From contig JAWODJ010000072.1 of NCBI GenBank assembly GCA_046483315.1, positions 20,170-84,169 of the forward strand: 64,000 bases of DNA. Direction: 5' to 3'. This stretch comes from PXAP01 sp046483315 (GTDB lineage: Bacteria; Bacteroidota; Bacteroidia; Bacteroidales; PUMT01). The stretch's first letter is position 1; each line of letters opens with the position of its first letter. Positions 19,475 to 28,663 of the stretch are shown here, one piece after another. Under the pieces are notes generated by a model. That model worked only from the letters and a program-made list of their open reading frames with translations, was not told where the DNA came from and did no database searches. Both the position numbers and the translations under genes were made by a program.

Positions 19475-21718
19475 ATGAAGATAGCATTTATCAGTACCTA
19501 TCCACCAAGGAAATGCGGAATAGGGACTTTCGCCAGCAACATGGTAAGGTCCCTTCTTGCCAACACAAATGAGAATAAGCCTTCTGACAGTACGATGATA
19601 CTGGCCCTGAATGATGACCATCAGGAGTATGATTACCCCGAAGAGGTGAAGTTTATAATTCGCCAGAACCGTCAGAGGGACTATGTAAACGCTGCGAAGT
19701 TCATAAATTTCAGCGATTCCGATGTATGTATCCTGGAACATGAATTCGGGATATTCGGCGGTGATGACGGGGTCTTTGTCCTGCCACTGCTGCACAGGCT
19801 GGAGATACCGCTTATTGTAACTTTCCATACTGTTCTGCGCGAACCCTCATATACCCAGCGTTCCATAGTCCAGGCAATAGGGAAAAAGGCTGCACGCATA
19901 ACAGTGATGAGCAGGCGGGCCATCGATTTTCTTGTCGGTATTTACGGTATTCCCTCCGAAAAAATAATATTCATTGAGCATGGTGTCCCCGAGTTTGAGA
20001 AGCTTTCGCGGAAAAAAGCGAAGGAGAGGTTCGGACTGGAGGACAGGAAGGTTCTGCTGACTTTCGGACTGTTAAGCAGGAACAAAGGCATAGAAACAGT
20101 TATTAATGCACTGCCGGAAGTTGTCCGGAAAAACCCTGAAGTGCTTTACATTATACTCGGTGCGACACATCCTTCTGTACTCAGGCATGTGGGTGAGGAA
20201 TACAGGAATTACCTTAAAAGGATTGTGAAAACCAAAGGACTTGACAAGAATGTATATTTTAATAATGAATTTGTTTACGAGACCAGGCTTTTTGAATATC
20301 TGTGTGCCACCGATATTTATATTACACCCTATCTGAGCGAGGCCCAGATAACCAGCGGAACTCTTTCCTATGCGGTTGGTGCCGGGTGTGCGGTAGTATC
20401 TACTCCTTACTGGCATGCACAGGAGCTGCTTGACAACGGGCGGGGAAAGTTGTTTGACTTTAAGGATACAGATCAATTGTCCGTTATTCTAAACGAACTG
20501 CTTACCGACGACAGTAAACTGAATAAACTGAGGGAGAGTGCCATGGATTACGGAAAAAAGATCCGCTGGCCCAAAATCGGGAAACAATACCTTTCTCTTA
20601 GTGAGTATGTTGCTGATAACCTCGATAATAATATAAAGCAAGTCAGGCCTCCCATTGATGTGGCACTGATGCCTGCCTATGATCTGACACATGTTAAAAG
20701 ACTTACAGACGATACAGGTATAGTTCAGCACGCCAAATTCGGGATTCCCAACCTGAAAGAGGGATATTGTGTTGATGATAATTCACGCGCCCTGCTTATG
20801 GTGGTACAGGCATGGCGTCAGAACAAGGATAAGGATTCTCTTGAACTTATGCCTGTTTACCTGAGCTTCATCCATTACATGCAGAGAGAAAACGGGAACT
20901 TCAGGAATTTCCTTTCTTTTAGTCGTCAGTTTCTTGATGAATACGGGTCGGAAGATTCATTTGGCAGGACTGTATGGGCACTGGGTTACCTGATCAGGTT
21001 TGCACCCAATGATGCCTTTAAGCAGATAGGAAGGGAGATCTTTTATGACTCGGTTAAGTATTTTGACCAGCTTGGGTCATTAAGGGGGATAGCAAATACA
21101 ATTATCGGGATAAGCTATTATCTTAAGGAGTCTTCAGATGATGATCAAATGCTGGATATAATGAAAAAGCTTGTCCGCAGGCTCACAGATGCATATAATG
21201 CCAGCAGCACCGACGACTGGAGATGGTTTGAGGAGGTAATGACATACGATAACGGCATACTTCCGCTGGCCCTTTTCTGTGCCCATGAAATTACAGGAGA
21301 AGAGGATCTGCTGGTGATTGCAAAAGAAAGCACCGCTTTTCTGGAATCGGTGGTATTCAGGCAGGGCTGTCTTGCACCGGTTGGCAACGCGGACTGGTAC
21401 AGGAAGGGAGGTGAAATACCGGAGTATGACCAGCAGTCCATCGATGTTATGGCGATAGTTATGCTTTATTACCAGGCGTTTCAGGCTACAAGGGAATCCT
21501 GTTATATAGAGAGGATGTTCGAGTCGTACATGTGGTTCCTGGGAGAGAATTCACTGCGGCTGCCTCTTTTTGATCATGAGACAATGGGGAGTTGTGACGG
21601 GCTTGATGCCAGGGGGCTGAACAGAAACCAGGGTGCTGAAAGCACACTGGCATACTGGATATCGCATCTTACCGTGCTTGCAGCCCAGGAGAAGGAACAC
21701 CTTTTTATCAACAGTTGA
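19475..21718 (+). CDS. Glycosyltransferase family 4 fused to a helical C-terminal domain
   Basis: A 747-residue cytosolic protein. Residues about 1-390 are a GT-B glycosyltransferase of the GT4 group: N-terminal FISTYPPRKCGIGTFASNMV, donor-site region LLTFGLLSRNKGIETVINALPEV and the EX7E-like segment LSEAQITSGTLSYAVGAGCAVVSTPYWHAQEL. Residues about 400-747 form a separate helical domain (HVKRLTDDTGIVQHA...GYCVDDNSRALL...WALGYLI) resembling six-hairpin/toroid glycosidase-like folds. Proteins with this layout are often linked to mannoside metabolism in Bacteroidota, but no GH130 gene is adjacent here. The sugar is unknown. Confidence 0.85.
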   Translation: MKIAFISTYPPRKCGIGTFASNMVRSLLANTNENKPSDSTMILALNDDHQEYDYPEEVKFIIRQNRQRDYVNAAKFINFSDSDVCILEHEFGIFGGDDGVFVLPLLHRLEIPLIVTFHTVLREPSYTQRSIVQAIGKKAARITVMSRRAIDFLVGIYGIPSEKIIFIEHGVPEFEKLSRKKAKERFGLEDRKVLLTFGLLSRNKGIETVINALPEVVRKNPEVLYIILGATHPSVLRHVGEEYRNYLKRIVKTKGLDKNVYFNNEFVYETRLFEYLCATDIYITPYLSEAQITSGTLSYAVGAGCAVVSTPYWHAQELLDNGRGKLFDFKDTDQLSVILNELLTDDSKLNKLRESAMDYGKKIRWPKIGKQYLSLSEYVADNLDNNIKQVRPPIDVALMPAYDLTHVKRLTDDTGIVQHAKFGIPNLKEGYCVDDNSRALLMVVQAWRQNKDKDSLELMPVYLSFIHYMQRENGNFRNFLSFSRQFLDEYGSEDSFGRTVWALGYLIRFAPNDAFKQIGREIFYDSVKYFDQLGSLRGIANTIIGISYYLKESSDDDQMLDIMKKLVRRLTDAYNASSTDDWRWFEEVMTYDNGILPLALFCAHEITGEEDLLVIAKESTAFLESVVFRQGCLAPVGNADWYRKGGEIPEYDQQSIDVMAIVMLYYQAFQATRESCYIERMFESYMWFLGENSLRLPLFDHETMGSCDGLDARGLNRNQGAESTLAYWISHLTVLAAQEKEHLFINS

Positions 21719-21781
21719 TATTTGTATTGTCCGATGAAGGTTAAAGTCGTATCTTGCAGTAACTGGAAAATTTATAATGAT

Positions 21782-22090
21782 ATGATAGTAACACTGGTTT
21801 ACGTATATGTAAAAAAAGAGCACCTGGATGATTTTATCAGGGAAACAGGTAAAAATCACATTGAGTCTTTAAAGGAACCGGGAAACCTCCGCTTCGACAT
21901 TCTGCAGGAGGCTGCCGACCGGTGCCGGTTTACTCTTTATGAGGCTTATGTATCAGAAAAGGCAGCTGCCGCACATAAGGATACACCTCATTACAAGGCA
22001 TGGCGCAGTGCCGTGGAGCCCTGGATGGCCGGGCCCCGTAAAGGTGTAAAGCATAATATTATGTTTCCTGAAAACACTGAATTATGGTAG
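21782..22090 (+). CDS. Putative quinol monooxygenase, ABM/LsrG-like
   Basis: A 102-residue protein with the dimeric alpha/beta-barrel (ABM) pattern: strand VTLVYVYVKKEHLDDFI, helix HIESLKEPGNLRFDILQ and ending strand FTLYEAYVSEKAAAAHKDTPHYKAW. This is the signature of YgiN/LsrG-type enzymes. The ATG at 21782 is chosen because the frame upstream is not conserved in character. The last 7 bp overlap the start of the alcohol dehydrogenase gene, so the two are translationally coupled and may act on the same small molecule. The substrate is not known. Confidence 0.82.
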   Translation: MIVTLVYVYVKKEHLDDFIRETGKNHIESLKEPGNLRFDILQEAADRCRFTLYEAYVSEKAAAAHKDTPHYKAWRSAVEPWMAGPRKGVKHNIMFPENTELW

Positions 22091-23259
22091 CAGATTTTTT
22101 TTTCGGCAGGCTTCCGGTTATCCATTTCGGTGTCGGTGCTGCCGAAATGACCGTGCCGCTTTTGCATAAGTTTGGAAACAGCACCCTTATGGTAACTGGA
22201 AGTTCTTCATTCATTGAAGGAGAGAGTGGAAAAAGATTGATGCATGAACTTGCATCTGCCGGCATGGATTATGATATTGTGACTGTTGCAGGTGAACCTG
22301 TTACAAATAAAATCGATGAAATTACCGCCCGGATGAGAAAATATCCGCCGGCATCTGTTCTGGCGGTCGGGGGAGGAAGTGTTCTGGATGCCGGTAAGGC
22401 TATTTCGGCAATGATACCTGTTGATGGCGTGGTATGGGACTATCTTGAGGGTAACCCTGCCATGAGGCCTCATCCCGGAAGCAAAGTACCCTTTATTGCC
22501 GTGCCCACAACAGCAGGCACAGGAAGCGAGGCAACAAAAAATGCTGTTCTTTCAACAACCGGCACTCCTGTGATGAAGCGGTCACTCAGGCATGACAATT
22601 TTGTTCCTGACGCTGCGATTGTCGATCCTTCACTCACTCTTACCTGTCCTCCCGACGTAACAGCCGCCAGCGGGCTCGATGCAATTACGCAGTTGCTTGA
22701 AGCTTATCTGTCTGTACAGGCTTCACCCGTGACTGATGCTTTGGCTTTAAGCGGACTCCAGCGCGGGTTCGCAGGCATTCGGCGGGTGTTTGAATCCGGA
22801 TACGATATTGATGCCCGGACAGATATGTCCTATGCAGCCCTGATGTCGGGTATTGTTCTTGCCGGTGCGGGACTGGGTGCGGTGCATGGATTTGCTTCGG
22901 TGCTGGGCCCCCTTTACGATATCCCTCATGGTGTGATATGCGGAACCCTGCTCGGTGCTGTTACCAGGACCAATATAAATAAATTAAAGGAATCCGGTTC
23001 CGGCAACAGGTACCTTGAAAAATATGTTACCGCCGGGAAACTCATATGTGAAGGTAAGGACATGGGAGATGATCATTACCTTTCATGTCTGACCGAAAGT
23101 ATTGACTGTCTTATTGAAGATATGGAAATGCCCAAACTTGAAAGGTTTGGTGTTGATAATGCCGGTTGTGCTTTAGTTGCCGGGAAAACGGGAATAAAGA
23201 ATAACCCGGTTGGCCTTGACCGGGACGAGCTTGAAAAGATATTGCTGTCAAGGCTGTAA
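22084..23259 (+). CDS. Iron-containing (type III) alcohol dehydrogenase
   Basis: A 391-residue enzyme of the iron-dependent ADH family. The NAD-binding motif GGGSVLDAGKA is near residue 97, followed by VPTTAGTGSEATKNAV. Metal-binding positions are visible as Asp in GLDAITQLLEAY and His residues in AVHGFASVLG and DIPHGVICG. It reduces an aldehyde or oxidises an alcohol with NAD(P)H; the substrate cannot be told. The 7-bp overlap with the LsrG-like monooxygenase gene suggests a two-step pathway. Confidence 0.93.
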   Translation: MVADFFFGRLPVIHFGVGAAEMTVPLLHKFGNSTLMVTGSSSFIEGESGKRLMHELASAGMDYDIVTVAGEPVTNKIDEITARMRKYPPASVLAVGGGSVLDAGKAISAMIPVDGVVWDYLEGNPAMRPHPGSKVPFIAVPTTAGTGSEATKNAVLSTTGTPVMKRSLRHDNFVPDAAIVDPSLTLTCPPDVTAASGLDAITQLLEAYLSVQASPVTDALALSGLQRGFAGIRRVFESGYDIDARTDMSYAALMSGIVLAGAGLGAVHGFASVLGPLYDIPHGVICGTLLGAVTRTNINKLKESGSGNRYLEKYVTAGKLICEGKDMGDDHYLSCLTESIDCLIEDMEMPKLERFGVDNAGCALVAGKTGIKNNPVGLDRDELEKILLSRL

Positions 23260-23334
23260 TACAAGATTTTACAGGCAAATTATTATTTCCCGCCGGGGGA
23301 ATATCTGTTGTGATTAATAGTGCCTGGTTTTGCT

Positions 23335-23697
23335 TTAATAACTGTGTCTGCCGTGCCGCGGCGGCCCGAGCAGTCTTTCAATCAGGTATGTTGCTACCGA
23401 CAGCAGAATGCTGAATATTATGGCTTTTCCGAAGGTTTCCACATAAAAGCCACTGATCCAGCTCCCTGCCATCCATATCAGGAAACCGTTGATCACCAGA
23501 AGAAATAACCCGAAAGTAAAAATGGTTACCGGTATGGTAAGTATTATCAGAATCGGTTTTACTATCAGGTTCAGAAGTGCAAGGACAAGGGTTACCCACA
23601 AGGCCGATGTAAAAGATAATACTTCAACTCCCGGGATGAGCCAGGCAATTCCCATCACGGCAAGGGCTATAAGAATAAATTTGGCAATGGTACGCAT
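23335..23697 (-). CDS. Phage holin family 4 / YvlD-type small membrane protein
   Basis: A 120-residue, very hydrophobic protein with four predicted membrane segments (about 4-24, 30-50, 55-80, 88-108). The motif ALLNLIVKPILIILTIPVTIFTFGLFLLVINGFLI is characteristic of the YvlD / holin-4 family, here as an ordinary chromosomal gene rather than a phage gene. It ends with a basic His-rich tail (GPPRHGRHSY). The function of the family is not established. It is convergent with the alcohol dehydrogenase gene. Confidence 0.88.
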   Translation of the reverse strand: MRTIAKFILIALAVMGIAWLIPGVEVLSFTSALWVTLVLALLNLIVKPILIILTIPVTIFTFGLFLLVINGFLIWMAGSWISGFYVETFGKAIIFSILLSVATYLIERLLGPPRHGRHSY

Positions 23698-23977
23698 AAC
23701 GATATAAATTATTTATTTTCAAATTTAAGTAACATTAGTTTCATATCTGTTATTATAATGAAAAAGACACTTTTACTGTAAGTGAAATCGACGAAGCCAG
23801 TCTTTTTATCCGAAAATACAACCGGTCATCCGTTTTTCAATATATGTATAAGGATCATCCGGCCTGCCATAATTTTTAAAAAAACTGAAATATAGAGTAT
23901 TATTGTAAATAAAGAAGTACCTTTGAATAGTTTTTTATATTAATAGTTTATAGTTATCTAAAACAAATTATTCAAGT

Positions 23978-24274
23978 ATGAAGATTTATGTAGGAAACCT
24001 CAATTATAAAACTACTGAGGACGAGATTCACCAGATTTTTTCGGATTTTGGAGAAGTAAAATCCGCACAGATTATTACAGACAGAATGAGTGGCCGGTCC
24101 AAAGGATTCGGATTTGTAGAGATGGAAGATGAGGCAGAAGCAAAAGAAGCCATTGAAGCGTTAAACGAGACGGAACTTGCACAAAGGAACATTGTTGTAA
24201 ACGAGGCCCGCCCAATGAACCCTGATGGCCCCAAAAGAGGAGGCCGCGGTCAGGACAGCAGAAGACGCTATTAA
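23978..24274 (+). CDS. Small RRM RNA-binding protein
   Basis: A 98-residue single RNA-recognition-motif protein. RNP2 is IYVGNL (residues 3-8) and RNP1 is RSKGFGFVEM (about 41-50). A Gly/Arg-rich tail (GGRGQDSRRRY) ends the protein. Such proteins are abundant in Bacteroidota and cyanobacteria, often cold-induced, and bind RNA without sequence-specific assignments. The gene stands alone; TACCTTTG at 23918-23925 fits the -7 box of the phylum, and a hairpin terminator follows the stop. Confidence 0.93.
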   Translation: MKIYVGNLNYKTTEDEIHQIFSDFGEVKSAQIITDRMSGRSKGFGFVEMEDEAEAKEAIEALNETELAQRNIVVNEARPMNPDGPKRGGRGQDSRRRY

Positions 24275-24309
24275 TAACGTCCCTGAAATTTATTTTTACA
24301 GATTAACTG

Positions 24310-24337
24310 CCGGGGGCTATGATTCCCGGTTGTTTTT
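24310..24337 (+). terminator. Rho-independent terminator after the RRM gene
   Basis: CCGGG (24310-24314) pairs with CCCGG (24325-24329) and is followed by TTGTTTTT. It lies 36 bp after the RRM stop codon. Confidence 0.6.
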
Positions 24338-24376
24338 GCTGTATATCCCGGATCCGGTCCATAAAAATTGTTTTTT

Positions 24377-26515
24377 ATGATCAGGAAACATATCAATGCC
24401 ATATCGGATTTGATGGATCTGCCTGTCCGTTATGTTGAGAACACACTTAAGTTGCTTGAAGATGGTGCAACAATTCCATTTATCAGCCGGTATCGCAAGG
24501 AGTTGACAGGAAGCCTTGATGAAGTGAAGATAGGCGCAATAAAAGAGGAGGCTGAAAGGCTTTCGGAACTGGACAGGCGAAGGGAAGCTGTTTTGAAATC
24601 GTTGAAAGAACAGGAGAAGCTTACACCGGAATTGAAGCAGCAGATAGATTCTGTACTAAGTCTGACTGAACTTGAAGATATTTACCTTCCCTTCAGGCCC
24701 AAAAGAAAGACCAGGGCGTCGGTGGCAAGGAGTCGGGGACTGGAGGCGCTGGCAAAGGTAATCATGGAACAAAATGAAGATAATATTGAAGAGAGGGCTC
24801 TTCAGTATATCGGAGATGAAGTACCGGAAGCAGGTGATGCCCTGCAGGGGGCACGCGACATTGTAGCCGAATGGATAAGCGAGGATGCCGGGGCGCGCAA
24901 CAGGATCAGGATCCTTTTTGAAAAGGATGCGGTGATCTGTTCACGGGTGATTAAAAACAAAGAGGAGGAGGGAGCGAAATACCGTGATTATTTTGATTTT
25001 GAGCAAAAACTGAGCCGTTGCCCCTCTCACAGGGTTCTGGCCATGAGAAGGGGGGAGGATGAATCCATACTCAGGCTTTCAGTAAAACCCCCAGAAGTGA
25101 AGGCGCTGGATATCCTCAGGCGGCTTTTTGTAAAAGGACACACAGCATCATCACGCCAGGTGGAGGAAGCCCTGAATGACAGCTATAAAAGGCTTCTTGG
25201 CCCCTCCATCGAGAATGAATTCCGCGCAGCCTCCAAGGAGAAGGCGGACAGGGAAGCTATATCTGTTTTCGCCGAAAATCTCAGACAACTGCTGTTGGCT
25301 CCGCCACTCGGACAAAAACGGATACTGGCAATTGATCCCGGATACAGGACAGGCTGTAAGGTTGTCTGTCTGGATGCGCAGGGTAACCTCCTTCACAATG
25401 AGACCGTTTATCCCCATCCCCCTCAGAATGAGAGTAAAATGGCGGCTAAAAAGATTGCATCACTGGTCAGCCAGTACAAAATTGAAGCTGTATCAATAGG
25501 TAACGGGACAGCAAGCAGGGAGACAGAGCATTTTGTTAAAAAAGTGAAATTTGATCGCGATGTTCAGGTGTTTATGGTCAATGAGAGCGGTGCATCAGTT
25601 TATTCTGCATCAAAAACGGCAAGGGAAGAGTTTCCGGATTACGATGTTACCGTACGCGGAGCTGTTTCTATTGGCCGTCGGCTTGCTGATCCGCTGGCTG
25701 AGCTGGTTAAGATAGAACCCAAATCAATAGGTGTGGGACAGTACCAGCATGATGTAGATCAGAACAAGCTTAAGGAGAGCCTGGATCAGGTTGTAGAAAG
25801 TTGTGTCAATCAGGTAGGTGTAAATCTCAATACTGCAAGCAGGCATTTGCTTGGTTATGTATCCGGACTGGGTCCGCAGCTGGCCGGGAATATTGTAGAT
25901 TACAGGAGGGAAAAGGGGCCGTTAAATTCAAGAAACGAGCTGCATAAGATACCCAGGCTCGGAGGAAAGGCATTTGAACAGTGTGCCGGTTTTCTCCGTA
26001 TTCCGGGATCAGATAATCCGCTCGACAATTCGGCTGTTCATCCGGAGTCTTATAAGATTGTGGAACGGATGGCTCAGGATATGGGTGTTGTTATTGCTGA
26101 TCTCATAAAGAATAAGGAATTGAGAAATAAAATCAATCTTACGGAATATGTAACTGAAAATGCAGGATTGCCTACCCTGAATGATATCATGAATGAGCTT
26201 GCACGTCCGGGTAGAGACCCCCGCAGCAGGATTGAGGTTTTTGAATTTTCAAAGGATGTTTTCAGGATAGAGGATCTCCGCCCCGGCATGGTATTGCCGG
26301 GAATAGTTACCAATATAACCAATTTCGGGGCTTTTGTCGACATAGGGGTAAAACAGGACGGATTGGTACATATTTCAAAGTTAGCCGACCGGTACGTGAG
26401 CAATCCCAGTGATGTTGTAAGTCTCAATCAACCCCTGAGGGTAAAGGTTATGGAAGTAGATCTGGCACGCAAACGCATTCAACTCAGTATCAAAGATGTT
26501 GCTTATGATGAATAG
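24377..26515 (+). CDS. tex: Tex family RNA-binding transcription accessory protein
   Basis: The 712 residues match full-length Tex (Spt6-like). The helical N-terminus (LPVRYVENTLKLLEDGATIPFISRYRKE) is typical. It is followed by a YqgF/RuvC-like domain (LAIDPGYRTGCKVVCLD, near residue 322), helix-hairpin-helix repeats (LLGYVSGLGPQLAGNIVDYR) and a C-terminal S1 domain (PGIVTNITNFGAFVDIG). The ATG at 24377 is chosen over an in-frame TTG 9 bp upstream. Tex binds nucleic acid and influences transcription. It is a single-gene unit. Confidence 0.95.
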   Translation: MIRKHINAISDLMDLPVRYVENTLKLLEDGATIPFISRYRKELTGSLDEVKIGAIKEEAERLSELDRRREAVLKSLKEQEKLTPELKQQIDSVLSLTELEDIYLPFRPKRKTRASVARSRGLEALAKVIMEQNEDNIEERALQYIGDEVPEAGDALQGARDIVAEWISEDAGARNRIRILFEKDAVICSRVIKNKEEEGAKYRDYFDFEQKLSRCPSHRVLAMRRGEDESILRLSVKPPEVKALDILRRLFVKGHTASSRQVEEALNDSYKRLLGPSIENEFRAASKEKADREAISVFAENLRQLLLAPPLGQKRILAIDPGYRTGCKVVCLDAQGNLLHNETVYPHPPQNESKMAAKKIASLVSQYKIEAVSIGNGTASRETEHFVKKVKFDRDVQVFMVNESGASVYSASKTAREEFPDYDVTVRGAVSIGRRLADPLAELVKIEPKSIGVGQYQHDVDQNKLKESLDQVVESCVNQVGVNLNTASRHLLGYVSGLGPQLAGNIVDYRREKGPLNSRNELHKIPRLGGKAFEQCAGFLRIPGSDNPLDNSAVHPESYKIVERMAQDMGVVIADLIKNKELRNKINLTEYVTENAGLPTLNDIMNELARPGRDPRSRIEVFEFSKDVFRIEDLRPGMVLPGIVTNITNFGAFVDIGVKQDGLVHISKLADRYVSNPSDVVSLNQPLRVKVMEVDLARKRIQLSIKDVAYDE

Positions 26516-26697
26516 GTGACGGTAATATTTATATTTGAATTTACTATATCTTATTTATAAATTTGGCCTGGTTTTTCCTTGCATTGATATTGTTGAATGC
26601 TTTACAATAATCTTTTACAGTTTATATAATTTGTGTTGGGGTAATTTTGCGTCTTGTTATTAAGGCCATATATTAACTTTTGAAAATATTTTTAAAA

Positions 26698-28566
26698 ATG
26701 TCACTTGATAAAGTAAAAATTCCCGGGGATGTATCCGATCTGCTTAAAAACTGCAGAAGTTGCAAAGGCTTTAACAATTCAACAGATCTTGCCGAAGCCT
26801 CCGTCGGGGGCAAGGGAAATAATTCTTTTGATGTAAAATATGATATCGCTGGCAAGGAAGAAGTAACCGAGGCGGTGATTCATAAAGTTACAAACGGTAT
26901 ATCGGTAAATTATACCGAACCATATATGCGAAGGAGAGATCCTGACACACTGGTGGTGGCAGACGATAAACCAACCGATAAAGAGAAGTTTGCTGACAGG
27001 TTCGGATATGACTTTGGCTCCCTGAGAAAGGAGTCACTTGACTGGCTGAAGGACCAGGATCTTGGTTATTTTATATTTCAGATTGGCCCCGCTGAATTCG
27101 GTTATTACGGGATTGCCATAGCTCCTGCCAATGCCGCTTTTTTTTGCATGGGCCTGTCCATACTGCAAAAGATAATAAATACCGGTGAGCTGGAAGGGAG
27201 TATTACGGTTAAGTCGGTGGTATATGTGGCTCCCACATTCAGGCATACTCATTTCGAAGGCAAACAGATTGTTGTACATAACCGTACCGATGAGATATAT
27301 GAAATTTTCTCCTATAACCTCTATCCCGGCCCCAGTGCAAAAAAGGGGATATACGGAGTTTTATTGTCCATTGGTGAGGCCGAGGGGTGGGCAGTGCCTC
27401 ACTGTTCAGCTGTTCAGTCCATCAGTCCCTATGACAACATAACCACATTTATGCATGAGGGAGCCAGCGGGGGCGGTAAGAGTGAAATGTTGCAGCATAT
27501 AGTCCGCGAGCCCGAGGGATCTGTTCTGATCGGAGAAAATACGCTGACCGGTGAGAAAAGGGGAACCGGCATTCCTCAGTTCTGCAAGATCAACCCCGTT
27601 TGTGATGATATGGGAATCGTTCATCCCTCATATGAAACCGGTGGAATGCGCTTGCGGATTATGGATGCGGAGAACGGATGGTTTATACGTACCGACAATA
27701 TAACCGGTTATGGCTGTGAACCGCAAATTGAAAAGCTTACCATTAATTCAAAAGAGCCGTTATTGTTTCTAAATATCAATACCAATCCGGGAGGAACGGC
27801 ATTGATATGGAACCATATTGAAGACGAACCGGGTAAGGTGTGTCCTAATCCCCGCGTTGTGGTGCCACGTGATCTTTTTCCCGGTGTGGTTATCAAACCC
27901 GTATCCGTTGATGTAAGAAGTTTTGGAGTACGTACCCCTCCCTGCTCGGCCGATAAGCCCACATATGGCATTATAGGCCTTTTTCATATTCTCCCCCCCG
28001 CCCTGGCATGGTTATGGAGGCTGGTTTCACCAAGGGGACATTCAAATCCGAGTATTGTTGACTCCGATAAAATGGGCAGTGAAGGTGTTGGATCTTACTG
28101 GCCTTTCGCTACCGGCAAGAAGGTGAGGCACGCCAATCTTCTTCTTGAGCAGATAGTAAATAATACTGTAACTCAATATGTTCTTACACCCAACCAGTAT
28201 ATAGGTGTCTGGAAAGTCGGCTTTAAACCACAGCTGTTAATGCGTGAATATCTTACACGACGTGGAAATGCCAAGTTCCGCTCCGACCAGTATCAGTCCG
28301 CCCGCAGCTCCCTGCTGGGTTATGAGCTTAATTATCTTACCATCGAAGGTTCCAAGATTCCTTCACGGTTTTTGAAAGTATACAGGCAGGAAGCTGTTGG
28401 CTTTGAAGGTTATGATAAAGGAGCGGAAATCCTGAGATCGTTTTTTCATGAGCAGCTTCAGCAATACCTGGTTCCTGAGTTATCGGACCTTGGCCGTAAA
28501 ATTATTGAAACATGCCTTGAAGACGGCAGTGTTGAGAGCTACAGCAAGCTAATAAAGAAAAAATAG
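26698..28566 (+). CDS. DUF4914 family protein with P-loop (PEPCK-like)
   Basis: A 622-residue cytosolic protein of the DUF4914 family. The ATG at 26698 is chosen over a TTG 18 bp earlier. A P-loop GASGGGKS lies at about 255-262, followed about 75 residues later by NPVCDDMG, an acidic motif like the metal site of phosphoenolpyruvate carboxykinases. Later segments (VDVRSFGVR, EGVGSYWPFATGKKVRHANLL) also resemble the C-terminal half of PEPCK. This suggests a nucleotide-dependent kinase or carboxykinase, but no function has been established for the family and no neighbour helps. The similarity is my reading and was not computed. Confidence 0.8.
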   Translation: MSLDKVKIPGDVSDLLKNCRSCKGFNNSTDLAEASVGGKGNNSFDVKYDIAGKEEVTEAVIHKVTNGISVNYTEPYMRRRDPDTLVVADDKPTDKEKFADRFGYDFGSLRKESLDWLKDQDLGYFIFQIGPAEFGYYGIAIAPANAAFFCMGLSILQKIINTGELEGSITVKSVVYVAPTFRHTHFEGKQIVVHNRTDEIYEIFSYNLYPGPSAKKGIYGVLLSIGEAEGWAVPHCSAVQSISPYDNITTFMHEGASGGGKSEMLQHIVREPEGSVLIGENTLTGEKRGTGIPQFCKINPVCDDMGIVHPSYETGGMRLRIMDAENGWFIRTDNITGYGCEPQIEKLTINSKEPLLFLNINTNPGGTALIWNHIEDEPGKVCPNPRVVVPRDLFPGVVIKPVSVDVRSFGVRTPPCSADKPTYGIIGLFHILPPALAWLWRLVSPRGHSNPSIVDSDKMGSEGVGSYWPFATGKKVRHANLLLEQIVNNTVTQYVLTPNQYIGVWKVGFKPQLLMREYLTRRGNAKFRSDQYQSARSSLLGYELNYLTIEGSKIPSRFLKVYRQEAVGFEGYDKGAEILRSFFHEQLQQYLVPELSDLGRKIIETCLEDGSVESYSKLIKKK

Positions 28567-28663
28567 AAATTGAACCTTCTGATTTGCAGTATTTAATCAA
28601 TGTAGTAATATTGCATGCCTGTCTACTGATCTGCAGGGACAGGCTTAATTTAAAAAATCTGTG

